A stretch of DNA of 64,000 nt from Sphaerolaimus hirsutus (GCA_964036195.1 OZ038458.1:12785832-12849831), one strand, 5' to 3'. Numbered from the stretch's first letter, positions 43,501-56,700 are shown. Numbers and translations are program-made. Notes: generated from the sequence alone by a model not told the origin.

Positions 43501-44964
43501 TTTGTCCTTATCAATTTCCAGAAAACTTTCTTGCGTGCGCGCATTATTGACTACGTCTTGAAACTTAGCCCCGGCAGTAATAGATACATTCCTACGGATG
43601 TCAGGATACAATCCACTGACAAATTTCGCCACTGCCATCTTTTCGCGTTCAATTTTTGAAAGTTTCGGGAAAGCGCGTTTTATAATTTTCTCCAGCCGCA
43701 CTGACCAATTTAACACATCTTCATCTTCGCCCTGCTCACTACTAATCACTTCCCTTTGCGCATGATGCTCCGAAATGGGGTTAGTATAATAACGTTCCAA
43801 AGCATCCATGAACTCCTCATAATCTAAATTAATCAATTCACTCTTATGCGACATGTAAATCGAACGCGCGCTGTCACGCAAATAAACCGGAAGCAACGAT
43901 TTTCGCTCATCCGTCGGAATTTGCAACGCCTCACAAACTGCGTCCCAATTTTTACGCCAATCAGCAAATTTATCATCAGCGCGCCCCTTAAAAGGTATCA
44001 CCTGTCCAGTAAGCGCGGTCATGGCAGCAGCATAACCCTCCCTACTAGTAGCAATCATACTCACAGCAGGTATAGGTGGTGTGGTAGCGGTAGAGCACCC
44101 TCCCGAATTAGAAACAGCGCTAATTACAGAATTAATCGCTTGCATATCAGGCTTTTCTAAATGAATATACTCAGCAAATGCATTAATCGCGTCCGCAATT
44201 TGACTCACATCATTTCGCAAATTATGGCAGTCAACACCTAACTTTACTAATGACACTAATTTTTCGTCATTATCACTCATGTTCCCATTTTCCAGAGAAC
44301 TCATGGGTCGCTGATTATACAAATAAGCGGCAATACTCACCGTTTGAGTCACGACCTGACTAAGGTTCCATTCTGACCCCTGAACCGAATTCCCCACTAT
44401 CGACGAATTAATTTGATTCAAAGTCAAATTTTTCGCTTGAATCAACAATTGCACCACATCGGGACCCGTGTTCACACCACTACCGCTCGCATGCGCCATA
44501 CTCAAGGTAGAATACCGGAAAAACACACACTCACTCGACGACTGGGTACTCGCGCTTCGGTACCCGGCACTCGCGCTTCGGTGCCCTAACTTACTTTGCC
44601 CTACGGTCGGGAATGGCACCTCCGCACCCGCACTTGGCTTGCCTTGCTCACAGGTCGGGAATGACTCCTCCGCACCTCTTTCAGGGACCGGTCCTTCCGC
44701 GTCCACCCAGCAGTTGACGTCAAAGTCGTTAGGTTCGTCACTCAACTCAGCGGTTCCCGGTTCAGAACAGTGCGCGTCCGTACTGAACTGAACCGATTTC
44801 GGTTTTTTCTTACTTTTCCGCTTTTCCCTTTTTTGCCCACTAATAATTTCGTCAGTTTCGCGTCCCAAAACGAAAATATCCGTGCTTATCGGTTGCGTCG
44901 ATCGGGTAGCCTTCCGTTCCTCCAGCCGGGCGGTGGTTCGTTTGTTCTCACCAGCGATTGTCAA
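40574..44964 (-). CDS. gag-protease and N-terminal part of RT
   Basis: The frame has 1463 codons. The first ATG lies 60 nt after the LTR; an internal ATG at residue 156 (MAHASGSG) may be the true gag start, because the first 155 residues are low complexity. A gag-type region spans about 300-500 (VSGLYPDIRRNVSI). The zinc knuckle CYECGADDHFRSDC is near 585-598. Two hydrophobic stretches follow at about 855-885 (VFFLCCLFTFFASADA) and 895-940 (YILPALCELVLYLVF). The aspartic protease has LLDTGAM near 1060 and ILLGADVL further on. RT begins with CRMYRLSLDDQQYLEKHL and PTLVVTKPDGAKRMVIDYRR. The frame stops near 40574 in the middle of RT, so this copy cannot make full pol without a frame change there. 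Membrane segments between the knuckle and protease are unusual. Confidence 0.9.
40585..40600 (-). other. Frame break inside RT
   Basis: On the minus strand a run of five T followed by AGCAG puts a stop in frame in the middle of the RT domain; similarity to RT continues in the +1 frame. The site is inside a conserved domain, not at a gag-pol border, so programmed frameshifting is unlikely. A single-base indel in a homopolymer, real or from sequencing, is the simplest explanation. Confidence 0.8.
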
Positions 44965-45004
44965 ACGGTGATCAGTCGCCTGAACTCACTGGGAATATTA
45001 AACA

Positions 45005-45022
45005 AACCACTCGCTGCTACCA
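45005..45022 (-). promoter_or_regulatory. Primer-binding site, initiator-Met-tRNA-like
   Basis: On the minus strand, two bases after the 5' LTR, the sequence TGGTAGCAGCGAGTGGTT follows. It starts with the TGG complementary to a tRNA CCA end. The first nine bases match the 3' end of animal initiator-Met tRNA, and TGGTT agrees further in. This supports tRNA-iMet priming, as in many metazoan retroelements. Confidence 0.7.
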
Positions 45023-45024
45023 GT

Positions 45025-47644
45025 TGTCATGAATTTTCACCGGCTACTTTTTACTCAACCAAATTCCACTATGGCAAACTGCCAAGTTTTACCGATCTCA
45101 CACCTACTCGTTGGATGAGCGACAAAGTAAGGCAACGGAAAAGCGACTACCGATTGAATTCGCAACGCACAATGGTGAATTCACCGAAGTGAATATCACA
45201 GGTGTACGCTACGTCAATTAAGTTAGCTTTTTAGCGAATGGCGTTTTTTATCAACGCACCAGCAATTAGTTGAATGTCTAATTTACACCAAGGGGTCCGA
45301 AGTTTTTAGAAGAGATTTTATTTTAGGCGATTTTTAGACTTAGAATTCACACATTTAGATAGAACACAGGGAACACACTGAGAGCGAGTTTCTAACCAGC
45401 GGCACAAAACCTTCGAAAAAACTCCAAGAAAATAAAACCGAAGCAATTTCGACTGAATCGACCCCTACTCTAAATTACGGTACGCTTTTATACGCAACAA
45501 CATAAGCCAAGTCCAGACAACACTTCCACATACCACGAGAAGCATGCTTACAAACGACTTTACAGACACACGGAATTTTAAAACGGGCATACCTAAAATT
45601 ATTCACGGCGTCAGTTTACAGGATACGTCGATCAACTACACAAAAACACAAAGAATTCACGCGCCAAAAATCGGGTTGGGAACAAGAGCGAGGATAAAAA
45701 TAGAAAATGAGAAAATGAACGAATGCGACAAGAATAAAAAGAACAGGAAAAACACACGAGATACTGTAAAAACCTGTTTTAGCGCGAAAAAAAATGGCGG
45801 GCGATTCAAATTTTACTCAGCGAACTCTACCGAAATCCCAAAACCACCTCCACGAACGGGGAAACACACAGCAATTAGCGAAACAAATAAACACGCGAAC
45901 AATAATCCCATCAGCAAAAAGAGCGTATAATAAATGAAAATGACGTTGATATCCAAAGCGTAAGAAGCACACGTATTATTAATGCACAACGAAAAAATGT
46001 CGTAAGTGGGATAATCCATGATAAAATTAGGATACCGGTAAGACGAATGGAACTAACTTTCACACTGACTGTCAAGGAAAAAATGAATTACGGTACCGTT
46101 TTAAAGACTCTTAGCGGAAATTCTATCAGAGTGATTAAATAACTACGCACTCAAATCAGATCACCTTTACACTTATCAAAATATTCGGGGAAAAAACAGG
46201 AAAAACAAGCGGCTTATTATTTCATCTCTTTGTATAATAAAGATCAACCACGAAATTTGCATAAATTCCTAAATATCCAAATGTCAAGTTATCAGTTCTC
46301 TAGGGGAAAGGGAAATACAAAAAAATCAATCTAGAAAAATAGCGAAGTTGCAAACGTAAAATCAAATAAAAATTAGCATACTCGAGTTTTACCTATTCCT
46401 TACCAAACCTAAAGTTAAAATGAAGTCGGTATAACGCTTGACAAAAATACGAACGCAAATGATTGGCAACTTGAAAGTTTATAAATTTCAATCTTTGTAT
46501 CTTAAATGCATGTTTGGATTGCATGACTTTTTGAAGTTTAAAACAACAACAAAAAACAAACTCAAGTGAATCCACTGCCACATGCCGAAACGCAACAGCC
46601 ATTAACTACCGAAGGCACTTATCACGAAAATGACCACTCTCGCTGCTACACCACTCATTCTGCTACCAGAATATTAATTAGTTAGCCACGGCTTTTTGAT
46701 CCCATACGCACTGTGCAAAAACCACACCCCGAAAGTACCGAACTGCTCAACTCACTCAAAAATAGGTACACTTGTCACTGTATGGGTGCTTGTTTCGATG
46801 AGATCGGCGGACTGGGCTGTTCTCACAACAAGCCAAGGGAGTAGGCATTTAGACATGCGATCATGCCTGTCGAGTTAGACTCGATTCTTTTAATTACCTC
46901 TCATTTTCAACACCAATCATCATCACACCTCTATAATCAGTGTACCTTTGTAAAATCGCTTGTAAATTAACTTTTGTTTCCAAATCCGGAAATGCAGGAA
47001 TGCACAGTACATACTAGATCAATAGCCGCGACCCTCACGTCAAAAAAAGTGCAACGAAAGTTAGTCAAAATTCAACCTATGTGCCCTCAGTTATCACTGA
47101 CCATTCACGCACTACGACACGTAACTGCAGCGTCACTCTTTTTACTTAGAGGAAATAACTGAAACTTTGTTATGCAATCCAAACCGCTAGTAAAAAAAAA
47201 ATTACTTTCAAATTAAACTGTCACAATTAAATTTGTTGCCAATTCACTTGTCTCACTTTCTAAAAAAAACTACCTAATTAAAAAATCTAAACAAATAAAA
47301 ACAACTATTTACATCACAGCGTCAACTTTGTGTCAGATCCTCAATACCTCCAATCCTTTCCTTGGCCAGAAAAAACACACATAACACAATGGGGCACCGG
47401 AAAAACGGAAATGCACGTTGCCACGTTGCCAACGTAGCGCAGCGACGTAGCCGAAAACGTCAACGCCACGTTCGCCCACCGAATCGCCCAAAACCATCGT
47501 CGAAGTAGAACTGAAATGTTTAAATTATTGTAAGCTCGGAAGTGTAAACAACCCTCTACATAAATTCATTAAGTAAACTACATATACATTTATACTTAAA
47601 ATTTTTGAAATTTTACAATTTTTGGACACCCACTTTTGCTCACA
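45025..47644 (-). repeat. LTR, 5' copy in element orientation
   Basis: The copy is 2,620 bp, the same length as the LTR at 29757-32376 and apparently identical. It is followed on the plus strand by CAAC, matching the duplication at the other end. It should carry the promoter of the element on the minus strand. I did not identify a definite TATA box or polyadenylation signal. Confidence 0.93.
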
Positions 47645-47984
47645 CAACCCCAACTCTAAAACAGTCCAAGTGTGATATTCTTGACGGGGTGGTTGTCGTG
47701 GCAGCTGGTTATCCAGCACTAGCCATTGCAATCATAAATTTCGGGCTAGGGGTTTCATTGAAATGAGTGAAAGCCACTGCCACAAGAGCATTGTAATCAT
47801 TCACGGATTTCACATGCCATAATTCCAAAGTTTGACATGATGAAGTTACATGTCAAGTTCAAGGTTGGCCTGAAAGCGATTCTTGATCTGTTTGGTTCAG
47901 TAGGCCGTTGGTCAGCGGTCAAGTGAATATAAAAACCAGTTTTTAGTTATCGCATTTAGGAACGCGAATTTTGCCTCTGCCGTG

Positions 47985-48594
47985 CAGAGTTGTTAGAATT
48001 ACTGAACTTTTTAAAAAGTATATGTAAACGTAAAGTATTTTTTTTTACTCAACACTCAAAGTACAGAAAACGTAAAATACTTATTTTTTACTCGTACGTA
48101 CGCGTAAATGTGGGTACTTTTCTTGTGAGTGTAGAAACGACTACCTTTCTTCATAGAATTTGTAAAAAAGGCACATTTCATACGTGAACAGCACAACGTA
48201 TTTATGTTTTTCTATAAGCAAATGATAGATAAAATAGTTTTCAAGGTCTCTTAGGTATGCTGGGAGATAAAAATAGCCGCTATCCCGACTCGTTTCCACT
48301 TCTATTGTCTCCACAACCATTTCGATTTGGTTGCGATTTTGTTTTAAAGGCACTACCCCCGTGTATCTTTAATATTCAACGGAACCACTTCTGTAAATAC
48401 ATACATAGCAGCGTAGTCACTTTACAAATGTCCCACATTGAATTTTCTGAAATACGTTTTCCGTACGCGTATGCTTTGAAAATGTACGCGTACAAGTGCG
48501 TACGGTATTTAAAAAAAGTATATGTAAATGTATTTACCGCGTACTCGCGTACGCGTATTTTTCGAGTAAACGTACGTACCTTTTAACAACTTTG
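47985..48594. mobile_element. hAT-type MITE with CTGCCGTG duplication
   Basis: It starts CAGAGTTGTTA and ends TAACAACTTTG. The 8-bp CTGCCGTG flanks it exactly (47977-47984 and 48595-48602). The interior has ACGCGTACGCG-type motifs and runs of T. It lies between the giant LTR element and the 3' end of the 53BP1 gene. Confidence 0.8.
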
Positions 48595-48602
48595 CTGCCG
48601 TG

Positions 48603-50100
48603 CAATGTTGTTATAGGCAAAACATTATTCATTCGGGTTAACGAAAACAAACCGCAAGTTGACACTGATATTTCAGTTGACAGCTGACCGACAGTCAACT
48701 ATTTATTGCGCAGCTCTTACAAGGACGGAATTCCCGACCAAAGTTTGCAAACAGGGTGTGCACCCAGATCTAAAAATCTAGCAACGCGTGACCATTTCCT
48801 CCTTCATTTTGGTGAATACAATACAAATATTTACTCGGCGGGGGACGACACATTGAATGGATGATGCCTGAGCGACACCTACAGCGCGATCAAGCACTAG
48901 TATACTGGGCGGACAGAACGCTATACAATGAATTCTACCATATTTTAATGAATAAGGTTACGTGCAAAATTGTGCACCACATTCACCCAAGGTGGGAGCA
49001 ATGTGAACTGATACGAATTTTTTATGCCTGTTCGTTTTATTCCAATGGGATACGGTAGATTTCATTGTAACGTGTGCCGTCAGTAGACTATACAGTACCA
49101 AAAATTGCGCCAAGCATCATGCAAAGTTAACATTAAATAGTGGACAGGGGCTCCCGTTTCCTTTTTACCAACGATCTCTTTGAAGTCTACCGATGGTGAT
49201 TACACGTAGAATGACTGGATAAATAGAAGGTGTACGCGTAGAATTGAAAATGGGGGAACGAAGCAAAACAACAGCTGAGAATGTTTTTCGTAAAGAATTC
49301 CGGCCACAGTACAATAACATAAAATATTTACTAATTACTCGCAGTCAAAAAATCAAATGAAAAAGGTAAAATTTAGGCTTACGCATACCGTATAGACGAA
49401 GATGAATAAAGTGGTGGTTTGGTAAACGATAATGACCGTGTCAAATTCTACGATACAAGTAGCGCCGCGCAGTGAAGTGCAGGGTGATTCTGAAATTTTG
49501 AAAATGGCTGTAATGCTACAGTAAATATTCACATATACCGCATTTCCTCTGCAAAAAATCACGGACTGGTATGAGAATGCTGGCGAAACAATTACCCCCT
49601 CAAATTAAACCCTCTGGTCGCCGCATCGAGAAAATAATGTTCTAACTGACACACGGACACCTAGGAGCGTCTGCTATCAATCACCCTGAACCAACACAAA
49701 TACACGCATTTACACCGATCAATTTAATTTTGAAAACAATAAATTTATGAATCGCGCGAATTACTGCTTCGTATTTATACAGAAAGTTTCTTTCTTAGCA
49801 CGTACCGACGTGCAGCAGAATACAGCTGTACGAGTACTGATGTTCTGAAATAGCTACTGTTCAATATTCATAGAAAATCATCGGGCATGATGTGAAATGT
49901 GCCAAAAACACAAACATTGCAAAACGGAGATGTGCACATATTTTGTCGATTAAGAAATATTCTTTGTGACGCATGTTGGTCAGCAACTTAATCGTTGTTC
50001 AAGTTATGTTTGAACATTATTTAATATTTATTACCACGTAAATGAGAGCACACTCCCTAAGTGCTATGCCTACGATTACTTCCTTCAGCGCGGAAACTAT
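48603..50100. other. Intergenic region downstream of the 53BP1 gene
   Basis: The region should contain the 3' UTR of the minus-strand 53BP1 gene (stop at 50101). Only short frames are present. I see no repeats with clear ends and no RNA gene. Confidence 0.5.
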
Positions 50101-53100
50101 TTAATTCGTTTGACCGTCCACATAATTCCAGCGGTATTTTGTGTGCGCCTTGGGGTCCGGCAACTGGCCCGTGATGATCGCCTGTGATAGTAGTTAGATG
50201 TTATTTAAATAGTTATGTATGATTTAGATGTAGTTTTAGTCGACAACGTTACTGTAGAAAATCAATACGTGCAGAAATCTGAAATCTCGAATGGGGGAAA
50301 GGGGGGCGGGGTAAACCCAGCCCAAACCGCCCAGCTACCTATCCCAGAGGCAACTTTTTGACTACTATCCCCTGAATCCCCAAAAAATGGCTAAAAATAA
50401 GTTACAATAGCCAGCCACAAGTAAAAAATAGAAAGAAGACGTCTCAATCACAATATGAACGAAGTAACCTGTATGAGCCACTCGGAGCTGACAGCGGCGG
50501 CGCAGTGGCTCTCGGCAGTCTGCAGCACCTCGGGCGTGCACGTGTTGTCAGTCACCAGCACGTCCAGCTGGCTCTCACCTGCTGTGGTGCAGGCACTTTG
50601 GTGCAACCGTGGAACCGTCGTGACAGACACTAGGGTTCGAAACGGGATTTGGCAGTACCGATCCCGATATCTCGAAAAAGAATCCCGATCCCTAAATTTC
50701 TTTAAATCCCGATCCCGTGATCCTAATCCCGATACCGGAAAAATTGGTGGAAATGATAAAAAAGTTAAAAGGACATTTTTGAGGCAAATCAGAAAACTAT
50801 CAATAATATCAGAACAATGTACAAAATCCCGATCCTGAAATCGAAAAAAACGAATGCCGATCCCGAAAAACTAAAAAACCACGCTCGGCTTAACAAAAAA
50901 CGAACCCTCATCGTTGCTGTGCTCGACGGGCGGCATGTTCGTGGACACGTTGCCCGACATGAACTTGACCAGCGGCGCCCAGATCTCCACGAAGTCCATC
51001 ACGTTGCTCTCCTGTTCGTCGGAGCGGTTGGCCGTGTACACGACCAGCTTCTTGCCCGCCAACAACGTGGGGCACCGGTCGTGCCTGGGTCACGGTAGAA
51101 ATGATTGCGGAGATGAGATAAGCACACATATTCAGGCCGGGGTCTCCTAGGGGGGGGGGGGCTGGGGGGGGGCTGCCCCCCCAAATCCACCAGCTATCTA
51201 TCTATCCCGGAGGCTGCTCAGCTATCTATCTATCCCGAGGCAAATTTTTTGGCTACTACCCCCAAAGACACCCCCCCCCAATTCGCTCAGCTATGTATCT
51301 ATCTGGAGTGGTTTTTGAGAAATTTTGCCCCAATTTTCGCTCAAAATCACTAATTTTCGCACCTTTTTATAGTTTTTCACCTTAAAAATTGTGCTTTCCA
51401 GCTATATACATGGTAATAAACCTATTTTTAGCCATTTTATACCTACTTTTGGTTACTTTGAACTGATTATTACCGATTTTTACCCTCTTCTGCCTTCTTA
51501 ACCTTGAAAAAGCCTATATATTATGCCCCCGCCAGTCCACCCCCAGAAATTTTTTCCAGCTATCTATCCCTCAGGAGGAGCGATTTGCCACCCATCCAGC
51601 CCCCGCGAGGGCCAAAATCCTGGAGACCCCTGCACATATTTACATATGCCGAGTGGAGTGCATACTTTGCGCAGAATCCTATCATAATTTAATGAATAAA
51701 TTTCGCAATTCATTATTTCATAGTAAAAACTAAATATTATGAAAAAACTGTATACTTTTTGGTTCATTATTCAAATGGATTATGGTAGGTTTCCATACAA
51801 AGTGTGATGTCCGAAGAGTATACCCAAGTAGAGGCACAAACCATTGTGTCAAGCTGCCCGTCTCCAAACTGACACCGGCGGGGAGGCAGAAATCGCGCAT
51901 CACATCCGCATCGTCGGGATCCAGGTACTCTTCCTGCGAATGCAAAAAAACCGATAAAATAAAAATACAAAAAAAGAGCAGGGCCAATTCCGCAAAAAGA
52001 GAAGTAAAACGTGAAGTGAAATGATTAGTCAAATGCGAAGTGAAAAGCAAAGAGGAAAGTTAAGTGAAATAAGAAGGGAAATGAAAAGTGAAAAATAAAA
52101 AAAAACGTAAAGGATGAATTCTGACTTAGAAAACATTGTTTCTGATGACGGTAATGGTGATTTAGTGAGAAAAGTGCCGATTTTTTTTGCTCGAATCGAA
52201 ACTTTGGAATTGAAATGTTACATTATTCAAAAAAAAACTATTTCACTTCACTTTTCACTTCTGCTTTCACTTCTCACATCTCCCGTTGCATAATTAGCAC
52301 CAGGTGCATGTGGAACTACAATGCCCAACCGTTTTGGCGCACTGGTGCACCCAGGTGTGCTTGAGGCAGCGCACGCCGCGCGCCAACGCCGACAGGTACT
52401 TGTGCGTGCGGTAGTGCGTGTCGGCGATGAGGAAAATGCGCTGCTTGGCCGAGCTGCCCTGGTGGCGCCACTGGCTGAAGTCCTCGAACACGGTGCCGCC
52501 CCGCTCGCGGATCATCTGCCGCACTTCGCGCTTGTTGAACGCCACCTCGGACAGGCAGTCGTCTGCGCAAACGAGTACATTTCAGTAGGGTTCAAACTAG
52601 GGTTGGCCGATGTTTTTTTTTAAACGTTTTGTTAAAAAAATAACATGACGTCCGAAATGTTTTTAAAAAAAAAACATCAGCCGAAATTTTTGGTACTAAG
52701 CACTAGGTATTTTGCAAAATTTTTGCGCGCAAGCGCGCAATTTCACACACAAATTGACATTGGTGGTTGTTTTCATTGGTTTTGTTGCATTTTTAGTATC
52801 AAAACATCCATTTCTATGTGCTACCATGGGTGAATAAGCCGACATATGTTGCTGTAATATATAATATTGAGGTAATGTGCTTCCATGTACCTCCACAGTG
52901 TGTAACTTCATTCCCAAAGTAACAACCTCCTTTTATAACCTTGTTTGATCACCATTCCGTGCCAAACTTTACCTGAAGTCATGAACATTCGACTATAAGG
53001 CGATATACGAACGATATGTTGACGAAAAATGGATATTTTTGACACAAATCACCACTTATAATGCTATCCCATGGCTCCACAGCCATTATATGGTCATATT

Positions 53101-53755
53101 TAACATCACAGAGTATTGCCAGTGTCTGATATACCTATATATGTTGACACTAGGTCATATCTGGGAGCTTTTAAAAAAAACGTTTTTTTTTTTAAAAAAA
53201 CATCGAGTTAAAAAAAAACGTTTTTTTCCAACCCTAGTTCAAACTCCAGTACCCGATTCCGAATCTCGGAAAATTCCCGGACTTTGCAGCCCCAATACCG
53301 AAATCTACAAAACATACAAAATTCGTCCCCGATTCCGGAATTTTTTTCTTCAAAATTTGCCAATTTTGCAGTGATAAATGTATATGGAAAAACCCCAGTG
53401 AAGCATTTCATGCCAGTTCTATGGCACCCAAGCGTGTTTTTTGACCTTTTTGTGAAAATTTCAAAACCCCCCCCGGCAATACCGGTACATTGTCCAAAAT
53501 CCCGATTCCCATACGAACAACGCCAATCCCGATCCTGTGACTCCAATCCCGATCCCGAAAATTGAAAACAAAGAAACAATTCCGATCCCGAGTCAATCCC
53601 TCAAGTCAACCCTATACGTCAGTAACACAAGACGGGACAGAGATAGGAACCCATAAAACAGGGTGCAAACACACCGTCGGCATTCTGATTGGGGCGAGTA
53701 GCAGACGTCAGCACGAAGCACACGCCCTTGAAGATTTGCTTGCGAAGGGGATGCG
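50101..53755 (-). CDS. TP53BP1: 53BP1 C-terminal tandem BRCT exons
   Basis: The first BRCT begins with IFKGVCFVLTSAT (exon at 53755). It continues in the exon at 52562 with VRQMIRERGGTVFEDF, IADTHYRTHKYLSALA and LKHTWVHQC (the Trp-containing BRCT helix), and with CLPAGVSLETGSLTQW (51936). The second BRCT has KKLVVYTANR (51087), LDVLVTDNTCTPEV and SSEWLIQ (50630), and ends TKYRWNYVDGQTN with the stop at 50101. Order and spacing match the 53BP1 pair, which binds partner proteins such as p53 and, in mammals, phosphorylated H2AX. The two introns between 51936 and 50469 consist mostly of MITEs. Confidence 0.88.
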
Positions 53756-56700
53756 CTGAAATAAAATTTAATGTAAATAGCAGTCACACCGATCGAACAA
53801 TTTTTTCAGTCAAAACAACTGACACAACGCTTCGCCTCGGGTTTCCGACCGCGGCAGGGTCTGCTGCTGTTGCGCCGGCTGCGAAGGCGCGTTCGCGTCG
53901 GCAACTGCGTGCGTATTGGCGGCGGCGGCGGCGCCAGGGTCGTCCGGCAGCGGGCGCGCGGCGCGGCGCGGCTTGGGGCTGGGCCCGGACGCACTGGAAG
54001 GGGTCTTCGGGTGCCGTCGCTTGGTGCTCGATGCGGGGCGGGCGGACGACGGGGTGCCGGCCGCTTCGTTGCTCGCCGGCTCGACCACGTGGGGATGGTA
54101 CTGCGATCCGTTTATCAAAGGTTAAAGGTTTTCTTAGGTTGTCAGCTTTTCTGAACTGTGATGAACGTTTCTCGAAGCACATCAGATCAACAATATTTGG
54201 GTAGAAAAAGAATAATAATTTGGGATAAAATTTCCCAACCCTAACACATAAAAATTACTCGTAATTCATTTTGTCAATTCGGTTACACTTTAAATTTCAC
54301 ACCATAAAATCTTTCAGACTTCAAACCCAAACTTTTTGGCGCGCCACACAATGAAACTTTGAGTTACGCGTACGAACGTTTTTTAGATCCGGAACTCTAA
54401 GTTTTGAAGAAAAAATAGGTCCATCAAATTTGTTTTGAACGCATCAAAATATCAGTGTGTGGTGCGTCTTTTAATGAAAAGGATATTTATATTTTGCTAT
54501 AGACATAAGCTCTTGACACTAAATATACTCCTAAATCCACATATGCACAAAAAAGCAAAAAAGCTCGCCAGAAACTCACCTCGACCTGCTGCACGGGCGT
54601 GCGGTGCTCTCTAGTCTTGCTCTCGGTCACGTTGGCCAGACTCATGTCGCCCTGCGTGAGCACGTCCTCCTTGCGGACGAACTCGACTCGCTGATCGGCG
54701 TCGATCAGCAACTTGGACCAGACCACGGCGCGGCGGTCGCCAGTCTCCACGTCCTTCACGGACAACTCGTGGGCCAGCCAGTCGTCCGCGTTGTTAGGTG
54801 AAGGCAGCTGCGAAATGCATTTGCGTTACGGACTGTTTCTCGGCTTAAGACGACAAGCGCCACGTAAAAACCGACCTTGGCTATTTCCACTTCGCGCAGA
54901 ACCTCGTCCGCAGTGCCCGCGTTAACAATCTCCATTATCTGCGGGCAATTTTCGATCAGCAACAGTTCGAATTTCCGAGAGAAAAATACACAACCAACTT
55001 TCTTTCCGGGTTCGAGCGCAGTGAGCGAAATGACGTCACCGGGCGGGGCGTTGCGCACGACACCATCCATGACGAACTTGACCTTGTACCTGCCCAACCC
55101 GTCGCGATGCGACACCTTGGCTGCGTACAGCTCCTTGCCCCACGCGGCGTAGACCCTGGCGCCGGCGCCCAGACTGGAACTGGAGCCGGTCGGATTGTCA
55201 GCCAGCAACTGCTCCTCGGCGTTCAGTTTTGGAATTTTCACCACCGCCGGCGAGCGCACTGGCAGCAGCGACTCGCGGGCTTGCGATCTGCACAAAAATA
55301 TAGCTCTAAATGTGAGTGAGTTATCGAAACTCACATCATAAAATTTTTTTCAGCGCCCAAACAATAATTTTTTAAAATTTTAAAATAGGTGTGAAACACC
55401 TTTTTAAGAAGTTTTTCGAAGACAAATTGATGGAGCAACGGATTTTTTTCCGGGCTGAATGTGCAACATAGCAACGATTCTTAGAGTCTATCTTAAGCCC
55501 CCTAAAAGCCTCCAGCTATCTATGTAACCACCAGGAGGTCCAAAGCACCCAAACCCCCGACGCAAGTTGATCTCACCTCCTCTTTTTGCTACTGGTGGGC
55601 GTTTTGAGCTCGCTGCTCTGCGACGTGTCGCGCCGCTCCACATCATCATCATCATCATCATCGTCCACCTGCTGTTCCTTGAGGCTTTTCCTTTGCTGCC
55701 GCTTTGAGGGCTTCTCCTCGGCCGGCGGCGTTCGCTTGCGGTTGCTGTTGCCAGTGTCGCTGTCGTTCGCGTCGGCCATCTCGGTGAATATGACCGACTT
55801 GTTGTGGTGGCCGCTGGCGCCCGCCGCGCCCATGGACTTGGTGCCGCGACGGCCGCCCGGATGTCCCTTCTGAACGACAGTAAAAGTACGAGGTAATAAA
55901 GCAAATGCAGCTATTTACATAATGTACAAAACTCACGGGATTCGCATCATCAGTGAGTCGCATCCTTGGCTGGCTGTTGGGCGCCGATTTTGGAACCGAT
56001 CTGTAAAGGTTGTGACTTGTAGATGGTGAAAATTGTAAAAATCAAAATGGTCACTGTCGCTACCACAAAGTTTACTTTAAAAAAACGCTTATTAAAAATA
56101 AATAATTAAATGAAAAAATCGTGCCATCCCTATGCCAGACAAAAAAAGCAGCAACTCACCCAGCGGCAGGCTTCTTGTTCATGGGCGAGAAGGACATTTG
56201 CCAGCCGCCAGTTCTCGTCACGGAAACATTGACGTGTTTCATCGGCTCGGGCGAGTCCGAGTCCAAGTCATACGGGTCGGCGGCGGTTCGCTGCAGCTGC
56301 TGCTTGCGCGACGGCTGCGGAGTCTTGGATGACACCTTCACGTCTGGGGCGGGCCGGCGGCCGGCACGGTGCGACTGCGATAGAGAGATAAATATTCCAC
56401 TGACGAGAGAAAGGGAACCTGGAGCTAGTTCCAAAGCTAAGAGTAAAAAGTGAAGAGTAAAGAAAAAGGACAGATCGCAAGTAAAGAGTAAAGAAAAAAG
56501 TAAAGAGAAAAGTAGAGTGAAGTAAAAAGTAAAGAGCAAAGAAAAAAGTAGGGAAAAGTGAAAAGTTAAGAGTGAAGTAAAAAGTCCACAGTAAAATGAA
56601 GGGTAAAGAAAAAGTGAAGAGAAAAGTTAAGAAAATGTGTAAGAAAATAAAAAATATAAAAGTAAAAATTATTTTTATTTTTTAAATCATTTATCGTTGT

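Larger units (their letters stand above)
29757..47644 (-). mobile_element. Giant Ty3/Gypsy-like LTR retrotransposon with helicase ORF
   Basis: The element is 17,888 bp and reads on the minus strand: LTR, gag-protease-RT start, RT-RNase H-integrase, helicase ORF, LTR. The LTRs are 2,620 bp each, start TG and end CA, and are flanked by the 4-bp CAAC (29753-29756 and 47645-47648). The domain order PR-RT-RH-IN and the YIDD box place it with Ty3/Gypsy. The LTR copies appear identical by eye, implying recent insertion. The pol frame is broken once, near 40590. The third ORF occupies the position where envelope genes lie in errantivirus-like elements, but it encodes a helicase and not an envelope protein. 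Confidence 0.93.

Noticed and set aside
45005-45022. tRNA gene fragment
   Set aside because: Only the 3' tRNA-like end is present and it abuts the LTR, which is the expected primer-binding site.
53810-54204. Several overlapping ORFs on both strands at a GC-rich stretch
   Set aside because: Only the minus-strand frame with acceptor near 54099 fits the 53BP1 exon series; the rest arise from GC-rich composition with few stops.
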